The notes: a model not told the origin generated them from the letters alone. Numbered from the stretch's first letter, positions 1 to 9,346 are shown. The stretch is DNA of 64,000 nt from a virus (IMGVR_UViG_3300027541_000009:124001-188000); one strand, 5' to 3'. Numbers and translations: made by a program.

Positions 1-582
1 CCAAATTGTGGACAAAGATATATTGATATTCCTCTCCCCTATCAAAGGGATATGTATGCAAGAAATTATACTGCAGTCTCGATTGAAAAAGCAGGAGTGA
101 CTGATGATGATATTGTTATAACAAGTGATGCTGATGAAATTGTAAATCCATTAATTTTAGAAAATCTAAATTGGTTTAATCCTAATAATTTATATGTTGC
201 AATGCAGAGAGCATTTTATTATAATCTTAATACTCATTATCATGATAATTGGAGAGGTTCAAGAATTTGTACTTGGAAAAAAATAAAAAATCTTTCTATA
301 GACAAACTGAGAGATAGTATGTGGAATGAATCTTATCGAATTCAAGATGGTGGATGGCATTGGAGTTATTTTGGTGGTGTGGAAAGATATAAACAAAAAA
401 TGGTCGCAGGTGCCGATGCTCAACCTTCAATAATAGTGAATGCCGAAGATATAGTCAGTGAAAAGAAAGACCCTTTGGGTAGAGGTGTAAATTATTTTCC
501 TGTTCCTATAGATGAATCATTTCCACAGTACATTGTAGATAATCAAGAAAAATATTCAGAATTTATTACGCCATGGAATTGA
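1..582 (+). CDS. GT17-like glycosyltransferase, 5' truncated by window edge
   Basis: The reading frame is open from base 1 and encodes the last 193 residues of a protein whose start lies outside the window. The segment DDDIVITSDADEI looks like the acidic, metal-binding stretch of GT17 enzymes (beta-1,4-N-acetylglucosaminyltransferase family). The following part, rich in Trp, Tyr and His with a WHWSYFGG motif, also fits that family. A sugar-nucleotide-dependent transferase acting on an envelope or virion glycan is inferred. It overlaps the next gene by 10 bases, so both belong to one transcription unit. The acceptor cannot be read from sequence. Confidence 0.7.
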   Translation, partial: PNCGQRYIDIPLPYQRDMYARNYTAVSIEKAGVTDDDIVITSDADEIVNPLILENLNWFNPNNLYVAMQRAFYYNLNTHYHDNWRGSRICTWKKIKNLSIDKLRDSMWNESYRIQDGGWHWSYFGGVERYKQKMVAGADAQPSIIVNAEDIVSEKKDPLGRGVNYFPVPIDESFPQYIVDNQEKYSEFITPWN

Positions 583-1505
583 TTGAAGGTGTAGCACTTT
601 CAAAACTATGTGATTATTCTTTCGGAGACCAGTCTGGTCAATGGGGGAATATTTTTACATCATTTATGAAAGATGCTAATTTATTGAATCTTGAATTCGT
701 TAATAGATTATTTGAGATTAAAAAAAGCAGAGATTATATGACTCTGTTTATTGATAATATTCGTTTATATAAAAGACATATTGTTGAGGTTAGTGATTCT
801 GATAGACCATATGTCAATTCATTAATGGAAAGGAGTGATTTATTAAATCTTTGCTCAAATTTTCCTGAAATGAATTTTATTATTTTCACAAATCTTGAGG
901 ATACTCCCATTGATGATTATATCTTTGACTTGATACCCAATAATGTTTTGTGCATTTCTGCAGTAAATGCTATTGCTAATGGTGGAAAAGTTATCCCAGC
1001 TCCTTATGGACTGCAGAGAGCAATGAATCCTAATGATATGAGAGTATCTGAAATTAAAGGCGCTTCAAAAAATCTTCCAAATAATCCTCCCGGACTTTTA
1101 TATGTGAGTCACAACGAATCTTCCAATGAAGAAAGGAAGGGAATAAAAGAAATGTTCAGGAATAAATCTTGGGCAGTGGTACATGAAAATAGAGTTTCTT
1201 TTTCTGTGTTTCTTTATAATCTTAGTCAATCAAAATTTATGATATGCCCAAGAGGAAATGCTATTGATTGTCATCGTAATTGGGAAGTTCTTTATATGAG
1301 AAGAGTTCCAATTATGAAGAGGCATCTTTATTTGGAAACTTTATTTGCAGATTACCCTGTTCTTTTTGTGGATAAATACTCCGAAGTAAATGAAAATCTA
1401 TTAATAGAAAACGATCATTTATTCCAAAAAGCTCAAAAAATGGATTTGTCTGGATTGACACTTCCAAAATTTTTTGATAATATCGTAAATAAGTACACGA
1501 ATTAA
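573..1505 (+). CDS. Exostosin/GT47-like glycosyltransferase
   Basis: This 310-residue protein has no signal peptide. Around residues 220-245 it carries ICPRGNAIDCHRNWEVLY followed by RRVPI. This resembles the exostosin-type nucleotide-sugar site (S/C-P-R-G, then D..R.WE and a vPi strand). The upstream segment LLYVSHNESSNEERKGI fits the strand-loop before that motif. A transferase role in glycan assembly is inferred from this motif and from the glycosyltransferase neighbours. The start ATG at 573 overlaps the preceding gene by 10 bases; the next gene begins directly after the stop. The exact family is moderately certain, the sugar unknown. Confidence 0.6.
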   Translation: MELIEGVALSKLCDYSFGDQSGQWGNIFTSFMKDANLLNLEFVNRLFEIKKSRDYMTLFIDNIRLYKRHIVEVSDSDRPYVNSLMERSDLLNLCSNFPEMNFIIFTNLEDTPIDDYIFDLIPNNVLCISAVNAIANGGKVIPAPYGLQRAMNPNDMRVSEIKGASKNLPNNPPGLLYVSHNESSNEERKGIKEMFRNKSWAVVHENRVSFSVFLYNLSQSKFMICPRGNAIDCHRNWEVLYMRRVPIMKRHLYLETLFADYPVLFVDKYSEVNENLLIENDHLFQKAQKMDLSGLTLPKFFDNIVNKYTN

Positions 1506-2102
1506 ATGAAGTATCTAACTGATTTTTGTAATAAAGCTTTAAACGGAAACCTAGATTCTGATAGGCATATTATTACAATTTTTTCAATCGCTTTGGCATC
1601 TAAAGGTTCTACATATGTTGAACTTGGTGTTAGGGAAGGACATACCACAGAACCTTTATATGAAGCAGCAAAGTTAAATAACGGACATCTGTGGTCTGTT
1701 GATCTTAATCCACCGTCAGAATTTAAACCAAATAATGGCAACTATACATTTCATCAAGGAGATAGTATCAAGTTCCTTGAAGATTGGCCTAAGGATAAAA
1801 AAATAGATGTTGTTTATGTCGATGACTGGCATTCATATCCTCATGTTAAAAAGCAGTTAGAACTTCTTGATGAATTAGTTGGTCCAACAAGTGTTATTCT
1901 TTTGCACGATTTGATGTATGGAAGCACTGACCCATTCTACCATTCTGATCTTACACTTAAAGATGGTCAATGGGCTGGTGGTGGTCCATATAGAGCAGTA
2001 GCAGAACTTGACCCACAATTCTGGGAATGGTCAACACTTCCTTGGAATAATGGTCTTACTATTTTGAGAAAAAAATACAGTAACAAATATCATCGGAGAT
2101 AA
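1506..2102 (+). CDS. Class I SAM-dependent methyltransferase (Methyltransf_24-like)
   Basis: A 198-residue protein with a glycine motif at residues 37-45 (YVELGVREG), an acidic end of the second strand (LWSVDL) and a VVYVDDWHSY segment near residue 105, followed by LLHDL. This arrangement matches small Rossmann-fold methyltransferases found in O-antigen and glycan clusters. It probably methylates a sugar or sugar-linked group, but the substrate is not visible. The ATG abuts the stop codon of the upstream gene, which implies translational coupling within the glycan island. Confidence 0.7.
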   Translation: MKYLTDFCNKALNGNLDSDRHIITIFSIALASKGSTYVELGVREGHTTEPLYEAAKLNNGHLWSVDLNPPSEFKPNNGNYTFHQGDSIKFLEDWPKDKKIDVVYVDDWHSYPHVKKQLELLDELVGPTSVILLHDLMYGSTDPFYHSDLTLKDGQWAGGGPYRAVAELDPQFWEWSTLPWNNGLTILRKKYSNKYHRR

Positions 2103-2104
2103 TT

Positions 2105-3049
2105 ATGTTAGCAGTAAGTATTCATGAACACGCGGGTTTGGGAAACCAAATCTGGAGAGCGGTTTGTTGTCGTGTCTTTGCTGATCGTTTGGGTTATGAT
2201 TATGCGATTAGTTCACCCGGTTGGAGAGGTCCATTTTTAAATTTTGATTTTGGAAAAGATATCTCTCTTAATGTAGAACAAGCATCTGATTTTTATGACT
2301 GTAGAGAACTTCCCGATGGTATCTTACATTATTATGAAGAAGAAAGCATCCATCATAAAACTGCTCCTGGAGAAATTGGAGCAGCAGATAAAAATTTCTT
2401 TACAGTAAAGGATAATACTTATATTAATGGTAACTTCCAGAGGATGTCTTATATTGAAGATTATCGAGATAAAATATGTGACTGGTTATCTTATGACGAC
2501 AAATATAAAGTCCGGGACTATTCTTCGGAAAATATCTGTGTAATTCAAATTAGGGGTGGTGACTACAAAACTGGGCATTCGGTACTACCTGCTGAGTATT
2601 ATCGATTTGCTATGAAGCATATGAAAGAAAATAATCCAGATATTGAGTTTGTAATCATTACTGATGACCCAGAGTTTGCTGGTCAATTAGTTCCTGGTGT
2701 TAAGATTGTTGGATCTGCAATTTCTGAAGAAAAGGATCCTTACCAAAAGAATATCAGTTGGTATATTTATCCTGGTGGTCCAGTATCTATTGATTATAGT
2801 ATTTTGAATACTGCTAAGTATGCTATTATTTCAGCATCTACTTTTGCATTTTGGCCAGTTTGGACTAATAATGAACTTATTAATGTAATTGCACCTAAGT
2901 ATTGGTTTGATTGGTCTCGCTCTAATGGTTGGTGGAGACCTGAAGATGGAATCGTAAATGATGAAAGATGGTTATGGTTGGATACTGATGGAGATTTATA
3001 TCCGGGTAGTGTGTGTAAGGAAGAGCGGGATAATTATTACGTGAAATAA
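2105..3049 (+). CDS. GT11-like (alpha-1,2-fucosyltransferase family) glycosyltransferase
   Basis: A 314-residue protein beginning with the family signature GLGNQIW at residues 11-17. It has IQIRGGDY near residue 150, the basic GDP-sugar-binding motif of GT11, and ASTFAFWPVW in the C-terminal third, the equivalent of the usual S-tfs-WWgaWL motif. The Shine-Dalgarno-like GGAGAT lies just before the ATG. It is more diverged than the two GT11 genes at 5387 and 7734. Transfer of fucose or a related GDP-sugar onto a glycan is inferred from the family. Confidence 0.75.
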   Translation: MLAVSIHEHAGLGNQIWRAVCCRVFADRLGYDYAISSPGWRGPFLNFDFGKDISLNVEQASDFYDCRELPDGILHYYEEESIHHKTAPGEIGAADKNFFTVKDNTYINGNFQRMSYIEDYRDKICDWLSYDDKYKVRDYSSENICVIQIRGGDYKTGHSVLPAEYYRFAMKHMKENNPDIEFVIITDDPEFAGQLVPGVKIVGSAISEEKDPYQKNISWYIYPGGPVSIDYSILNTAKYAIISASTFAFWPVWTNNELINVIAPKYWFDWSRSNGWWRPEDGIVNDERWLWLDTDGDLYPGSVCKEERDNYYVK

Positions 3050-3052
3050 TCT

Positions 3053-4126
3053 ATGAAAATCATTAAAGAAAAAGTATTAAGCGAGAAAGAGAAGCACTAT
3101 TCATATCCAATCAAGGTTGATAGTGATGAAGATGTAGTTTCTCTTAGTGATGCTAAGAGTACGGGAATGATTTTCTTGGGCGAGAGGGAAATAAACTATC
3201 CCAAGTTGTGGGATGGTGAAGAGTTTAAACTACCATTTAATGAATTTTTATTGAAAGAATATGATAATTCCTACTTTAGAATGATAGGTATTGAAAACTT
3301 TACTTATTATTGTGAGGGAAGTAGGGTAGAAGCTTTAAATATAGAACCATCATATGTTGACTTAGAGTTTGACCGAGTATTCTCTGCTCTAAATTATGGT
3401 GGTTATATATGGCAACACTTTGTTCAAGATGCTCTACCCATTATCGCATTTGCAAGAGAATTTCTTGAACAGAATCCTGATGTAACAATTTTATTATATG
3501 AAGGTGTTAATAAGAAATCTATATCTGACTTTTTTCTCAATAAATTAAATTTAAAAAACCCAGTATATTATGTTCCAAATTATACTCCATTTAGGTATGC
3601 TGAAATTTTAGCAAGAGCAAACAAGTTATATCTACTTGATTGTAATAATCATATGCCTTGTTATTGGTGGAATAACTTTTTCTATCAAGAGGCTAATGAG
3701 TTTATATTGAGAGATGAGAAATTTGAAAATAAAAATTTAATTTATCTGAACAGAAACAAAACAGCAACCTCAAGAATTTTTATTAATGAAGAAGAAACTG
3801 TTGATTACTTGAAACAATATGCAGAGAAAAACGATTTGAATTTTATAGATTATATTGACACAAATTATACGATTGAAGAAACATTTGATATTTTTAAAAA
3901 TGCACATACTGTAGTTGGGTGCCATGGCGGAGCAAATTATAATATAATATTCTGCCCTAAAGGTACAAAATTTATAGAGTATGTGTTTACAGATTGCATG
4001 TATACATTGTATAATATTGCTAGCTCTATAGAATTGGATTACTTTATAGTTCCTAATCGCGGAACTAATATGTCCGAAGGTGCTTTAGTAAAAATAAATA
4101 AACTGCAAAGATTATTGGAGAAATAG
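3053..4126 (+). CDS. GT61-like glycosyltransferase (DUF563 type)
   Basis: A 357-residue protein. The region from residue about 225 (NLIYLNRNKTATSRIFINEE) through the motif GCHGGANYNIIFCPKGTKFIE near residue 289 follows the GT61 pattern: R...R.i.NE, then an ivg.hGa.l.N loop and an iE strand. GT61 members transfer pentose or hexose units to glycans in plants and bacteria. Three bases separate it from the preceding gene and one from the next. The donor and acceptor are not determinable from sequence alone. Confidence 0.72.
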   Translation: MKIIKEKVLSEKEKHYSYPIKVDSDEDVVSLSDAKSTGMIFLGEREINYPKLWDGEEFKLPFNEFLLKEYDNSYFRMIGIENFTYYCEGSRVEALNIEPSYVDLEFDRVFSALNYGGYIWQHFVQDALPIIAFAREFLEQNPDVTILLYEGVNKKSISDFFLNKLNLKNPVYYVPNYTPFRYAEILARANKLYLLDCNNHMPCYWWNNFFYQEANEFILRDEKFENKNLIYLNRNKTATSRIFINEEETVDYLKQYAEKNDLNFIDYIDTNYTIEETFDIFKNAHTVVGCHGGANYNIIFCPKGTKFIEYVFTDCMYTLYNIASSIELDYFIVPNRGTNMSEGALVKINKLQRLLEK

Positions 4127-4127
4127 A

Positions 4128-4667
4128 ATGGATTTTTATTTGGATGGAATGCGTGAAGAGTATTCCAGAGAGTTGACTAATAGTGTGAAGCAAAATACTA
4201 ATGTTTATACTGTTGGATGGAGACCAGATTCTCATATGTGGCAGTATGATTTCTTTAAAGAGAGGAATTGTAATATAACTCTTATTGAAATTTTTGAACC
4301 TAATGCTAATGCATTTCCGAAGGAAGAATATAATGCTACTGTAGTATGTGATTCTGTTGAAAATTTCGCTCAGTATGTAAACAAAGAAGAGAAAGATAAA
4401 AATATTTTATATTGGTCTGATGGTCCAGAGCATCTGGAGATGGATGCTTCTAAAAAACTTTTGGAAGAAGCAAAAGAATATTTTTCTCTTATTATAATCC
4501 AAACTCCAAATGGTGTTTATGAGCAAGGTGAGATGTATGGTAATATTCATGAATCTCATCTGAGTTCTTGGTACGAATCTGATTATGAAGAACTTGGATT
4601 TAAGTTGGATAAAACCCATGGACCTGCTCATAATTTTGATGCTCTGATTGGTTTCTGGATTGGTTGA
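4128..4667 (+). CDS. Probable SAM methyltransferase of glycan-cluster type
   Basis: A 179-residue protein that lacks a textbook glycine-rich motif I but has YTVGWRPDSHMWQYDF near residue 28 and LIEIFEPNANAF near residue 54. It then has YWSDGPEHLEMDASKKLLEEA, a D.pEHl pattern, and IIIQTPNGVYEQ followed by H.SSWYESDYEELGF. The second half is typical of small class I methyltransferases in O-antigen loci. Function is therefore inferred with moderate confidence, and a non-catalytic role is possible. An 18-base gap follows before the next start. Confidence 0.5.
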   Translation: MDFYLDGMREEYSRELTNSVKQNTNVYTVGWRPDSHMWQYDFFKERNCNITLIEIFEPNANAFPKEEYNATVVCDSVENFAQYVNKEEKDKNILYWSDGPEHLEMDASKKLLEEAKEYFSLIIIQTPNGVYEQGEMYGNIHESHLSSWYESDYEELGFKLDKTHGPAHNFDALIGFWIG

Positions 4668-4685
4668 GAATAATAAAAATAATAT

Positions 4686-5390
4686 ATGATTAATCTTCCT
4701 GATGTAACTCTGTTTACTATAGACACTACTGGAGAAATTGATAAAACCCTTCGTGCTTTATATACAAGTATGAGTGGTATTAATTATGGTGCTGTTAAAT
4801 TAGTAACAACAAAAGAGCAAATAGAAAAACATAAAGATCAACTTGAAAATGATGGAATTATCTTAGAAGAACCTACAATAGAAGTTAATAATTACAACGA
4901 TTATAATTATTATGTAATTTATAAAATTTGTGAACATATAGAAACATCTCACTGTTTGTTAGTTCAACCAGATGGATTTGTTTTGTTCCCCGAAAAGTGG
5001 GATGATAGTTGGTTGGAATATGATTACATAGGCGCTCCTTGGGAATATGTTGAGGATTCTTATATTGATCCTTTTGGAAATCATCATCGAGTTGGTAATG
5101 GTGGATTTTCTTTGAGAAGTAAAAAACTTCTAAATGTTCCAAATAAAGTTGAAGTTCCTTGGGAGGTAAACAATAGTGATTTCTATTGGATGCCCCCTGG
5201 AGTTGTTAACTATCATGAGGACGGAAACATATGTGTACACAACAGACACATATTTGTTGAGCAAGGATGTAAGTTTGCTCCGGTTGAAGTTGCTGTTAAA
5301 TTTTCTCAGGAAGCAAGAGTTCCTGAGTGTGAAGGGATCACTCCCTTCGGATTTCATTATAGATTGCCTCCAGGAGTTGTATTAGAATGA
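4686..5390 (+). CDS. DUF5672-like glycan-cluster protein, putative glycosyltransferase
   Basis: A 234-residue protein with the ordered motifs HCLLVQPDGFVL (residue about 89), YDYIGAPWEY (about 112) and VGNGGFSLRSKKLL (about 136). These are the hallmarks of DUF5672 proteins, which sit in glycosyltransferase loci and resemble GT-A enzymes. No biochemical role can be assigned with certainty. Its stop overlaps the ATG of the next gene in an ATGA arrangement, so the two are likely translationally coupled. Confidence 0.65.
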   Translation: MINLPDVTLFTIDTTGEIDKTLRALYTSMSGINYGAVKLVTTKEQIEKHKDQLENDGIILEEPTIEVNNYNDYNYYVIYKICEHIETSHCLLVQPDGFVLFPEKWDDSWLEYDYIGAPWEYVEDSYIDPFGNHHRVGNGGFSLRSKKLLNVPNKVEVPWEVNNSDFYWMPPGVVNYHEDGNICVHNRHIFVEQGCKFAPVEVAVKFSQEARVPECEGITPFGFHYRLPPGVVLE

Positions 5391-6187
5391 TAGGACATAA
5401 TCACTTAGGTAAAAATGGGAGATTTGGGAATCAAATGTTCCAATATGCATCAACGAGGGGTATCGCTGCTGCTCGTGGATATGATTTTATTATTCCTGAT
5501 GGACCAAGAACCGATGAAGAGTTTTATGATGAAGAAAACCAACATAAACTTTTCATGGCATTTAAAATGTCGGGACTTAAAAATGTTGGATTATTGAAAG
5601 CACCATACAAACAAGAAAGTTCTTTCGGATATGATAAAGAACTTGTGAAAAGATGTCCTGATGATATTAATCTCTATGGATATTTTCAATCCGAAAGATA
5701 TTTCTGGCACATTGAAAATGAAATTCGCCAAGACTTTACTTGGAGAGATGATGTTTGGAATACCTGCAAAGAAATATTCGATCAAGTAGTTCCCGAAGGT
5801 AAAGCAATTTCTTTGCATGTAAGAAGAACCGATCAAGTGGAGAAAAAAGATTATCATTATCTTCAGACAGATGAATATTTTGCTGAAGCACTTTCTAAAC
5901 TTCCGCAAGATATTCCTGTAATTGTATTTTCCGATGAACCAAAGTGGTGTCAGAATAGTAATTTGTTTGAGGATGATAGATTTTTAATTTCGGAATCAAG
6001 TGATAATATTCATGATATGTGCCTCATGTCCATGTGCCAATATCATATCATTGCTGCAAGTACTTTTAGTTGGTGGGGTGCTTGGCTTGCTAAAAGTGAA
6101 AAAGTTATTTGTCCCAAGAATTGGTTTGGACCAAGTTCGGATGTTGATGATAAAGATTTAGTTCCTGATGGTTGGGAGAGAATCTGA
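5387..6187 (+). CDS. GT11 alpha-1,2-fucosyltransferase-like enzyme
   Basis: A 266-residue protein with all the common GT11 signatures: GRFGNQMFQYA at residues 11-21, LHVRRTD near 143 and AASTFSWWGAWL near 224, followed by a CPKNWFGPS tail. GT11 enzymes use GDP-fucose and make alpha-1,2 linkages on surface glycans; cytoplasmic location is expected. It is clearly paralogous to the gene at 7734. The start overlaps the upstream stop (ATGA) and the stop overlaps the next ATG. Confidence 0.85.
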   Translation: MIGHNHLGKNGRFGNQMFQYASTRGIAAARGYDFIIPDGPRTDEEFYDEENQHKLFMAFKMSGLKNVGLLKAPYKQESSFGYDKELVKRCPDDINLYGYFQSERYFWHIENEIRQDFTWRDDVWNTCKEIFDQVVPEGKAISLHVRRTDQVEKKDYHYLQTDEYFAEALSKLPQDIPVIVFSDEPKWCQNSNLFEDDRFLISESSDNIHDMCLMSMCQYHIIAASTFSWWGAWLAKSEKVICPKNWFGPSSDVDDKDLVPDGWERI

Positions 6188-6942
6188 TGAGATTTTCTAT
6201 TGCTATTCCTGCCCATGACCGTGGAGAAAATGGTTCAATATGGATGAGAGAACTGCTTGATTCCATTAAGAGGCAAACTCTTCTTGATTTGGAAATTGTT
6301 GTTTCTGACCAGAGTAAAAATGATAATATCTTGAATGTCTGTCAAGAATACTCTGATGACTTTGAGTTTAAGTATGTGAGGTATGAAGGAAAAGTTCCCT
6401 GCGAAAATATTAATATTGCTTTAGATGAGTGTGAGGGAGAGATAATTAAGATTATGTTCTCTGATGATATTTTTGTGAACGATTCTGCTCTTGAAATAAT
6501 AGACCAAGAATATAAACAAACTAATTGTAAGTGGGCATTTAGTGGATTCTGTGGAACTAAAGATGGCAAACAATTTTATGATTACAAAACTCCAAAGTGG
6601 TCTGACTATATGTTGGAGGGAAGAAATCTTTTAAGTAGTCCAACAGTTGTCTCTTTTTTGAATACTTCTAAACAACACTTTGATGAAAATTTGAAACTAT
6701 TTTTAGACACAGAATTTTATCATCGCATGAGGTGGGAAAATGGTATGCCTCATATTATTGAAGATACATTAGTTGCAAATAGAGATCATGATGATAGAAT
6801 TAGTAGTCAACAAACCTCTCAATATGATGCTGCAATTGAACATCCGGAAGGTGGGTGGTTAATCAATACCAAAGAATATCATTATATACAGGATAAGCAT
6901 AGAGATTTTTGCATGAACAGGAAGTATCCAGATGAAAATTGA
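6187..6942 (+). CDS. GT2 family glycosyltransferase
   Basis: A 251-residue GT-A fold protein that opens with FSIAIPAHDRGENGS and continues with ELLDSIKRQTLLDLEIVVSDQS, the N-terminal nucleotide-binding half of GT2 enzymes. A FSDDIF motif near residue 95 is the expected acidic metal site. I chose the ATG at 6187, overlapping the stop of the preceding gene by one base (TGATG), over an in-frame start 15 bases earlier. It adds a sugar from a nucleotide donor; the sugar is unknown. Confidence 0.85.
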   Translation: MRFSIAIPAHDRGENGSIWMRELLDSIKRQTLLDLEIVVSDQSKNDNILNVCQEYSDDFEFKYVRYEGKVPCENINIALDECEGEIIKIMFSDDIFVNDSALEIIDQEYKQTNCKWAFSGFCGTKDGKQFYDYKTPKWSDYMLEGRNLLSSPTVVSFLNTSKQHFDENLKLFLDTEFYHRMRWENGMPHIIEDTLVANRDHDDRISSQQTSQYDAAIEHPEGGWLINTKEYHYIQDKHRDFCMNRKYPDEN

Positions 6943-7747
6943 TTTAAAGGAAGCAACATTTATTATTCCTATTCGGATTGAATCTCAAGATAGGTTGCGT
7001 AATGTTATTACAACAACGGCGTTTCTTCTGGAAAATTTTGATACTAATATCACCATCAAAGAAGTAGATTCAGAATCAGTTTTTCAAAAGGATGCTCTTC
7101 CCATTCTCAAGGATATTTTGGATGTTGAAATAAATGTGAACCATATCTTTGAGAAGAGTGATGATCCTCTATTTCATCGTCAAAGAGTTCTGAATGAAAT
7201 GATTGCCGAATCCAAAACAGAAATCGTTGTAAATTATGACTGTGATGTTTTGCTTCCTTTAGATTCATATCATGAAGCATATCAATCTATTCTTCATCAT
7301 ACTCACGATGTAATCTATCCTTATGGACAAGGAATGCATCAGTATCAGGTTAGAGCAACTGATGAGATTGTCTCTGAATTTTTAGAAACAAAAGATTATC
7401 AAGTGCTCGATAAGAATTCTAATCTTCATACTTCTGACTTTGGTTGGGTTCAGTTCTTTAATCGTAAAGTCTACATTGATGGTGGGATGGAAAATGAAAA
7501 TTTCAAAGCATATGCACCAGAAGATAAAGAAAGATTTTACAGGTTTACTACTTTAGATTATAATGTAGGTAGGATTACTGATTATGTTTATCACTTAGAA
7601 CATAGTCGAGGGGAAAATTCTTGGTTTAGTAATCCACATATGCAATCAAATATGCAAGAGTGGGAAAAAATTCAAACTATGAATAAAGAGCAATTAAAAG
7701 AATATTATTCTAAGCAAAATTATCTTAAAAAATATGTTAGCATTTAA
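6932..7747 (+). CDS. GT-A glycosyltransferase with GT7C-like C-terminal motif
   Basis: A 271-residue protein. VVNYDCDVLLPLDSY near residue 98 provides the acidic donor-binding motif. GWVQFFNRKVYIDGG followed by APEDKERFYRF near residues 170-203 mimics the galactosyltransferase C-terminal domain (fnr..f...GG....w..ED...R). A HLEHSRGENSW segment follows. It overlaps the upstream gene by 11 bases and the downstream GT11 gene by 14 bases. A hexosyl or hexosaminyl transfer is inferred. Confidence 0.7.
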   Translation: MKIDLKEATFIIPIRIESQDRLRNVITTTAFLLENFDTNITIKEVDSESVFQKDALPILKDILDVEINVNHIFEKSDDPLFHRQRVLNEMIAESKTEIVVNYDCDVLLPLDSYHEAYQSILHHTHDVIYPYGQGMHQYQVRATDEIVSEFLETKDYQVLDKNSNLHTSDFGWVQFFNRKVYIDGGMENENFKAYAPEDKERFYRFTTLDYNVGRITDYVYHLEHSRGENSWFSNPHMQSNMQEWEKIQTMNKEQLKEYYSKQNYLKKYVSI

Positions 7748-8591
7748 TCAGATTGGAAATCTTGGTAGACTTGGAAATCAAATGTTCGAATATGCAGCAG
7801 TGAGAGGTATTGCTGCCAAGCATGGATATAATTGGTGTATCCCCCCATTCAACAGAAACGGTATTGAAAATTACAGTCTTCATCAGTGTTTTAAGTTAGA
7901 ATCTGTTAAGGAGGAAAACTTAGCAGTCAGAGATGATTTTGGATATGTTCAGGAAAGGTTCTTTCACTTTGATGATGAACTCTTTGAAAATTGCCCAAAT
8001 GATGTAAGTATTCACGGGTTCTTTCAATCTGAAAAATATTTCAAACATATTTCAGATGAAATTAGAAAAGACTTTACATTTCACGATGAGCATCTTGGAC
8101 CATGTAAAGAAATGATGAGTTCCCTTGAAGGACAAGAACCGATTATGCTTCATGTTCGTAGAGGTGATCCTAATCTTACAGACCCTCGTGGATTTAAGTG
8201 GAGTTATACTCAGTGTTCTTCGCAACATCCTCCACAAACAATTGAATACTATGAAAAAGCATTAGCAGAGTTTGATGATGAGCAACCAGTTGTTATTTTT
8301 TCCGACTCTCCCGAATGGGTAAAGGAACAGGAGTTTTTCTCTGGTGATCGCTTTCTTCATTCTGAACCACAGGAAAAATATGCAGATGGTTCCTATACTC
8401 CATACTCCGATTTGTGCTTGATGTCTCTGTGTTCTCATGCTATTATTGCTAATAGTAGTATGAGTTGGTGGGGTGCTTGGTTAATTTCTAATCCAAATAA
8501 AAAGGTCATTGCACCTAAAAATTGGTTTGGACCTTCTTATGCCGATAAAGATACTAAAGACCTTTATGTAGAAAACTGGATTGTGTTATGA
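7734..8591 (+). CDS. GT11 alpha-1,2-fucosyltransferase-like enzyme, second paralogue
   Basis: A 285-residue protein with GRLGNQMFEYAA near residue 10, MLHVRRGD near 139 and NSSMSWWGAWL near 240, then APKNWFGPSY. It is similar along its whole length to the GT11 at 5387, including the ALYGYFQSE/HGFFQSE segment and the C-terminal NWFGPS tail, but with an extra loop (residues 145-165). Two family members side by side suggest either two linkages in one glycan or divergence after duplication. It ends in an ATGA overlap with nadE. Confidence 0.85.
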   Translation: MLAFNQIGNLGRLGNQMFEYAAVRGIAAKHGYNWCIPPFNRNGIENYSLHQCFKLESVKEENLAVRDDFGYVQERFFHFDDELFENCPNDVSIHGFFQSEKYFKHISDEIRKDFTFHDEHLGPCKEMMSSLEGQEPIMLHVRRGDPNLTDPRGFKWSYTQCSSQHPPQTIEYYEKALAEFDDEQPVVIFSDSPEWVKEQEFFSGDRFLHSEPQEKYADGSYTPYSDLCLMSLCSHAIIANSSMSWWGAWLISNPNKKVIAPKNWFGPSYADKDTKDLYVENWIVL

Positions 8592-9346
8592 ACCGTATTA
8601 ATGATTACTCAGAATTAAAAAATAAAATAGTTTCTTGGATTCAAAATTATGCTTCTGAGAATAATATTAAATCTCTTGTAGTTGGAGTCTCTGGTGGAAT
8701 TGATTCTGCCGTTGTCTCTACTCTCTGTGCCGAGACAGGACTTCCAACATATGTTTTGTCTATGCCTCTTCATTCATCTTTTAAAAATGATGAACTATCT
8801 GATTCTTATTCCAATGTATTGGAAGATAAGTATGATAATGTAACTAAAGTTAGAATTGATTTGACTGGTACATACGATCAACTTATGAAGTCATTTGATT
8901 TCTGGACAGGGGAAGGAGAGTTTACCAAGAATAATCTTGCAAATGCAAATACAAAGTCACGCATTCGTATGGTTACTTTGTATCAAGTTGCTGGATGTGT
9001 TGGTGGTATTGTAGTTGGTACTGGGAACAAGGTTGAAGATTATGGTGTAGGATTCTATACTAAGTATGGTGATGGTGGAGTAGATATTGCTCCTATTGCC
9101 GACCTGTATAAAACTGAGGTTTGGATGTTGGGGGAACATCTTGGTGTTGATGAACGGATTATTTCTGCACCTCCTACTGATGGACTTTGGGAAGATGGTA
9201 GAAGTGATGAATCTCAAATTGGTGCTTCTTACGCAGAACTTGAAGAGGCAATGGAATTTGGGACGGGCAGTGCAGTAAAGATTCTGCAAAGATTTAATAC
9301 TCAAAACAAACATAAAATGATTCCTATTCCAACTTTTACTCTGTAA
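8588..9346 (+). CDS. nadE: NH3-dependent NAD+ synthetase
   Basis: A 252-residue PP-loop ATP pyrophosphatase. It has the ATP loop SGGIDSAVV at residues 35-43, NANTKSRIRMVTLY near 119, GTGNKVEDYGVGFYTKYGDG near 141 and PIADLYKTEVW near 168. PPTDGLWEDGRSDESQ near 196 completes the specific fingerprint of NadE, which amidates deamido-NAD to NAD. No glutaminase domain is present, so ammonia is the expected nitrogen donor. It sits inside the glycan island with ATGA coupling to the upstream GT11, which is unusual company. An amidotransferase role on a sugar cannot be excluded, but the motifs favour true NadE. Confidence 0.85.
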   Translation: MNRINDYSELKNKIVSWIQNYASENNIKSLVVGVSGGIDSAVVSTLCAETGLPTYVLSMPLHSSFKNDELSDSYSNVLEDKYDNVTKVRIDLTGTYDQLMKSFDFWTGEGEFTKNNLANANTKSRIRMVTLYQVAGCVGGIVVGTGNKVEDYGVGFYTKYGDGGVDIAPIADLYKTEVWMLGEHLGVDERIISAPPTDGLWEDGRSDESQIGASYAELEEAMEFGTGSAVKILQRFNTQNKHKMIPIPTFTL

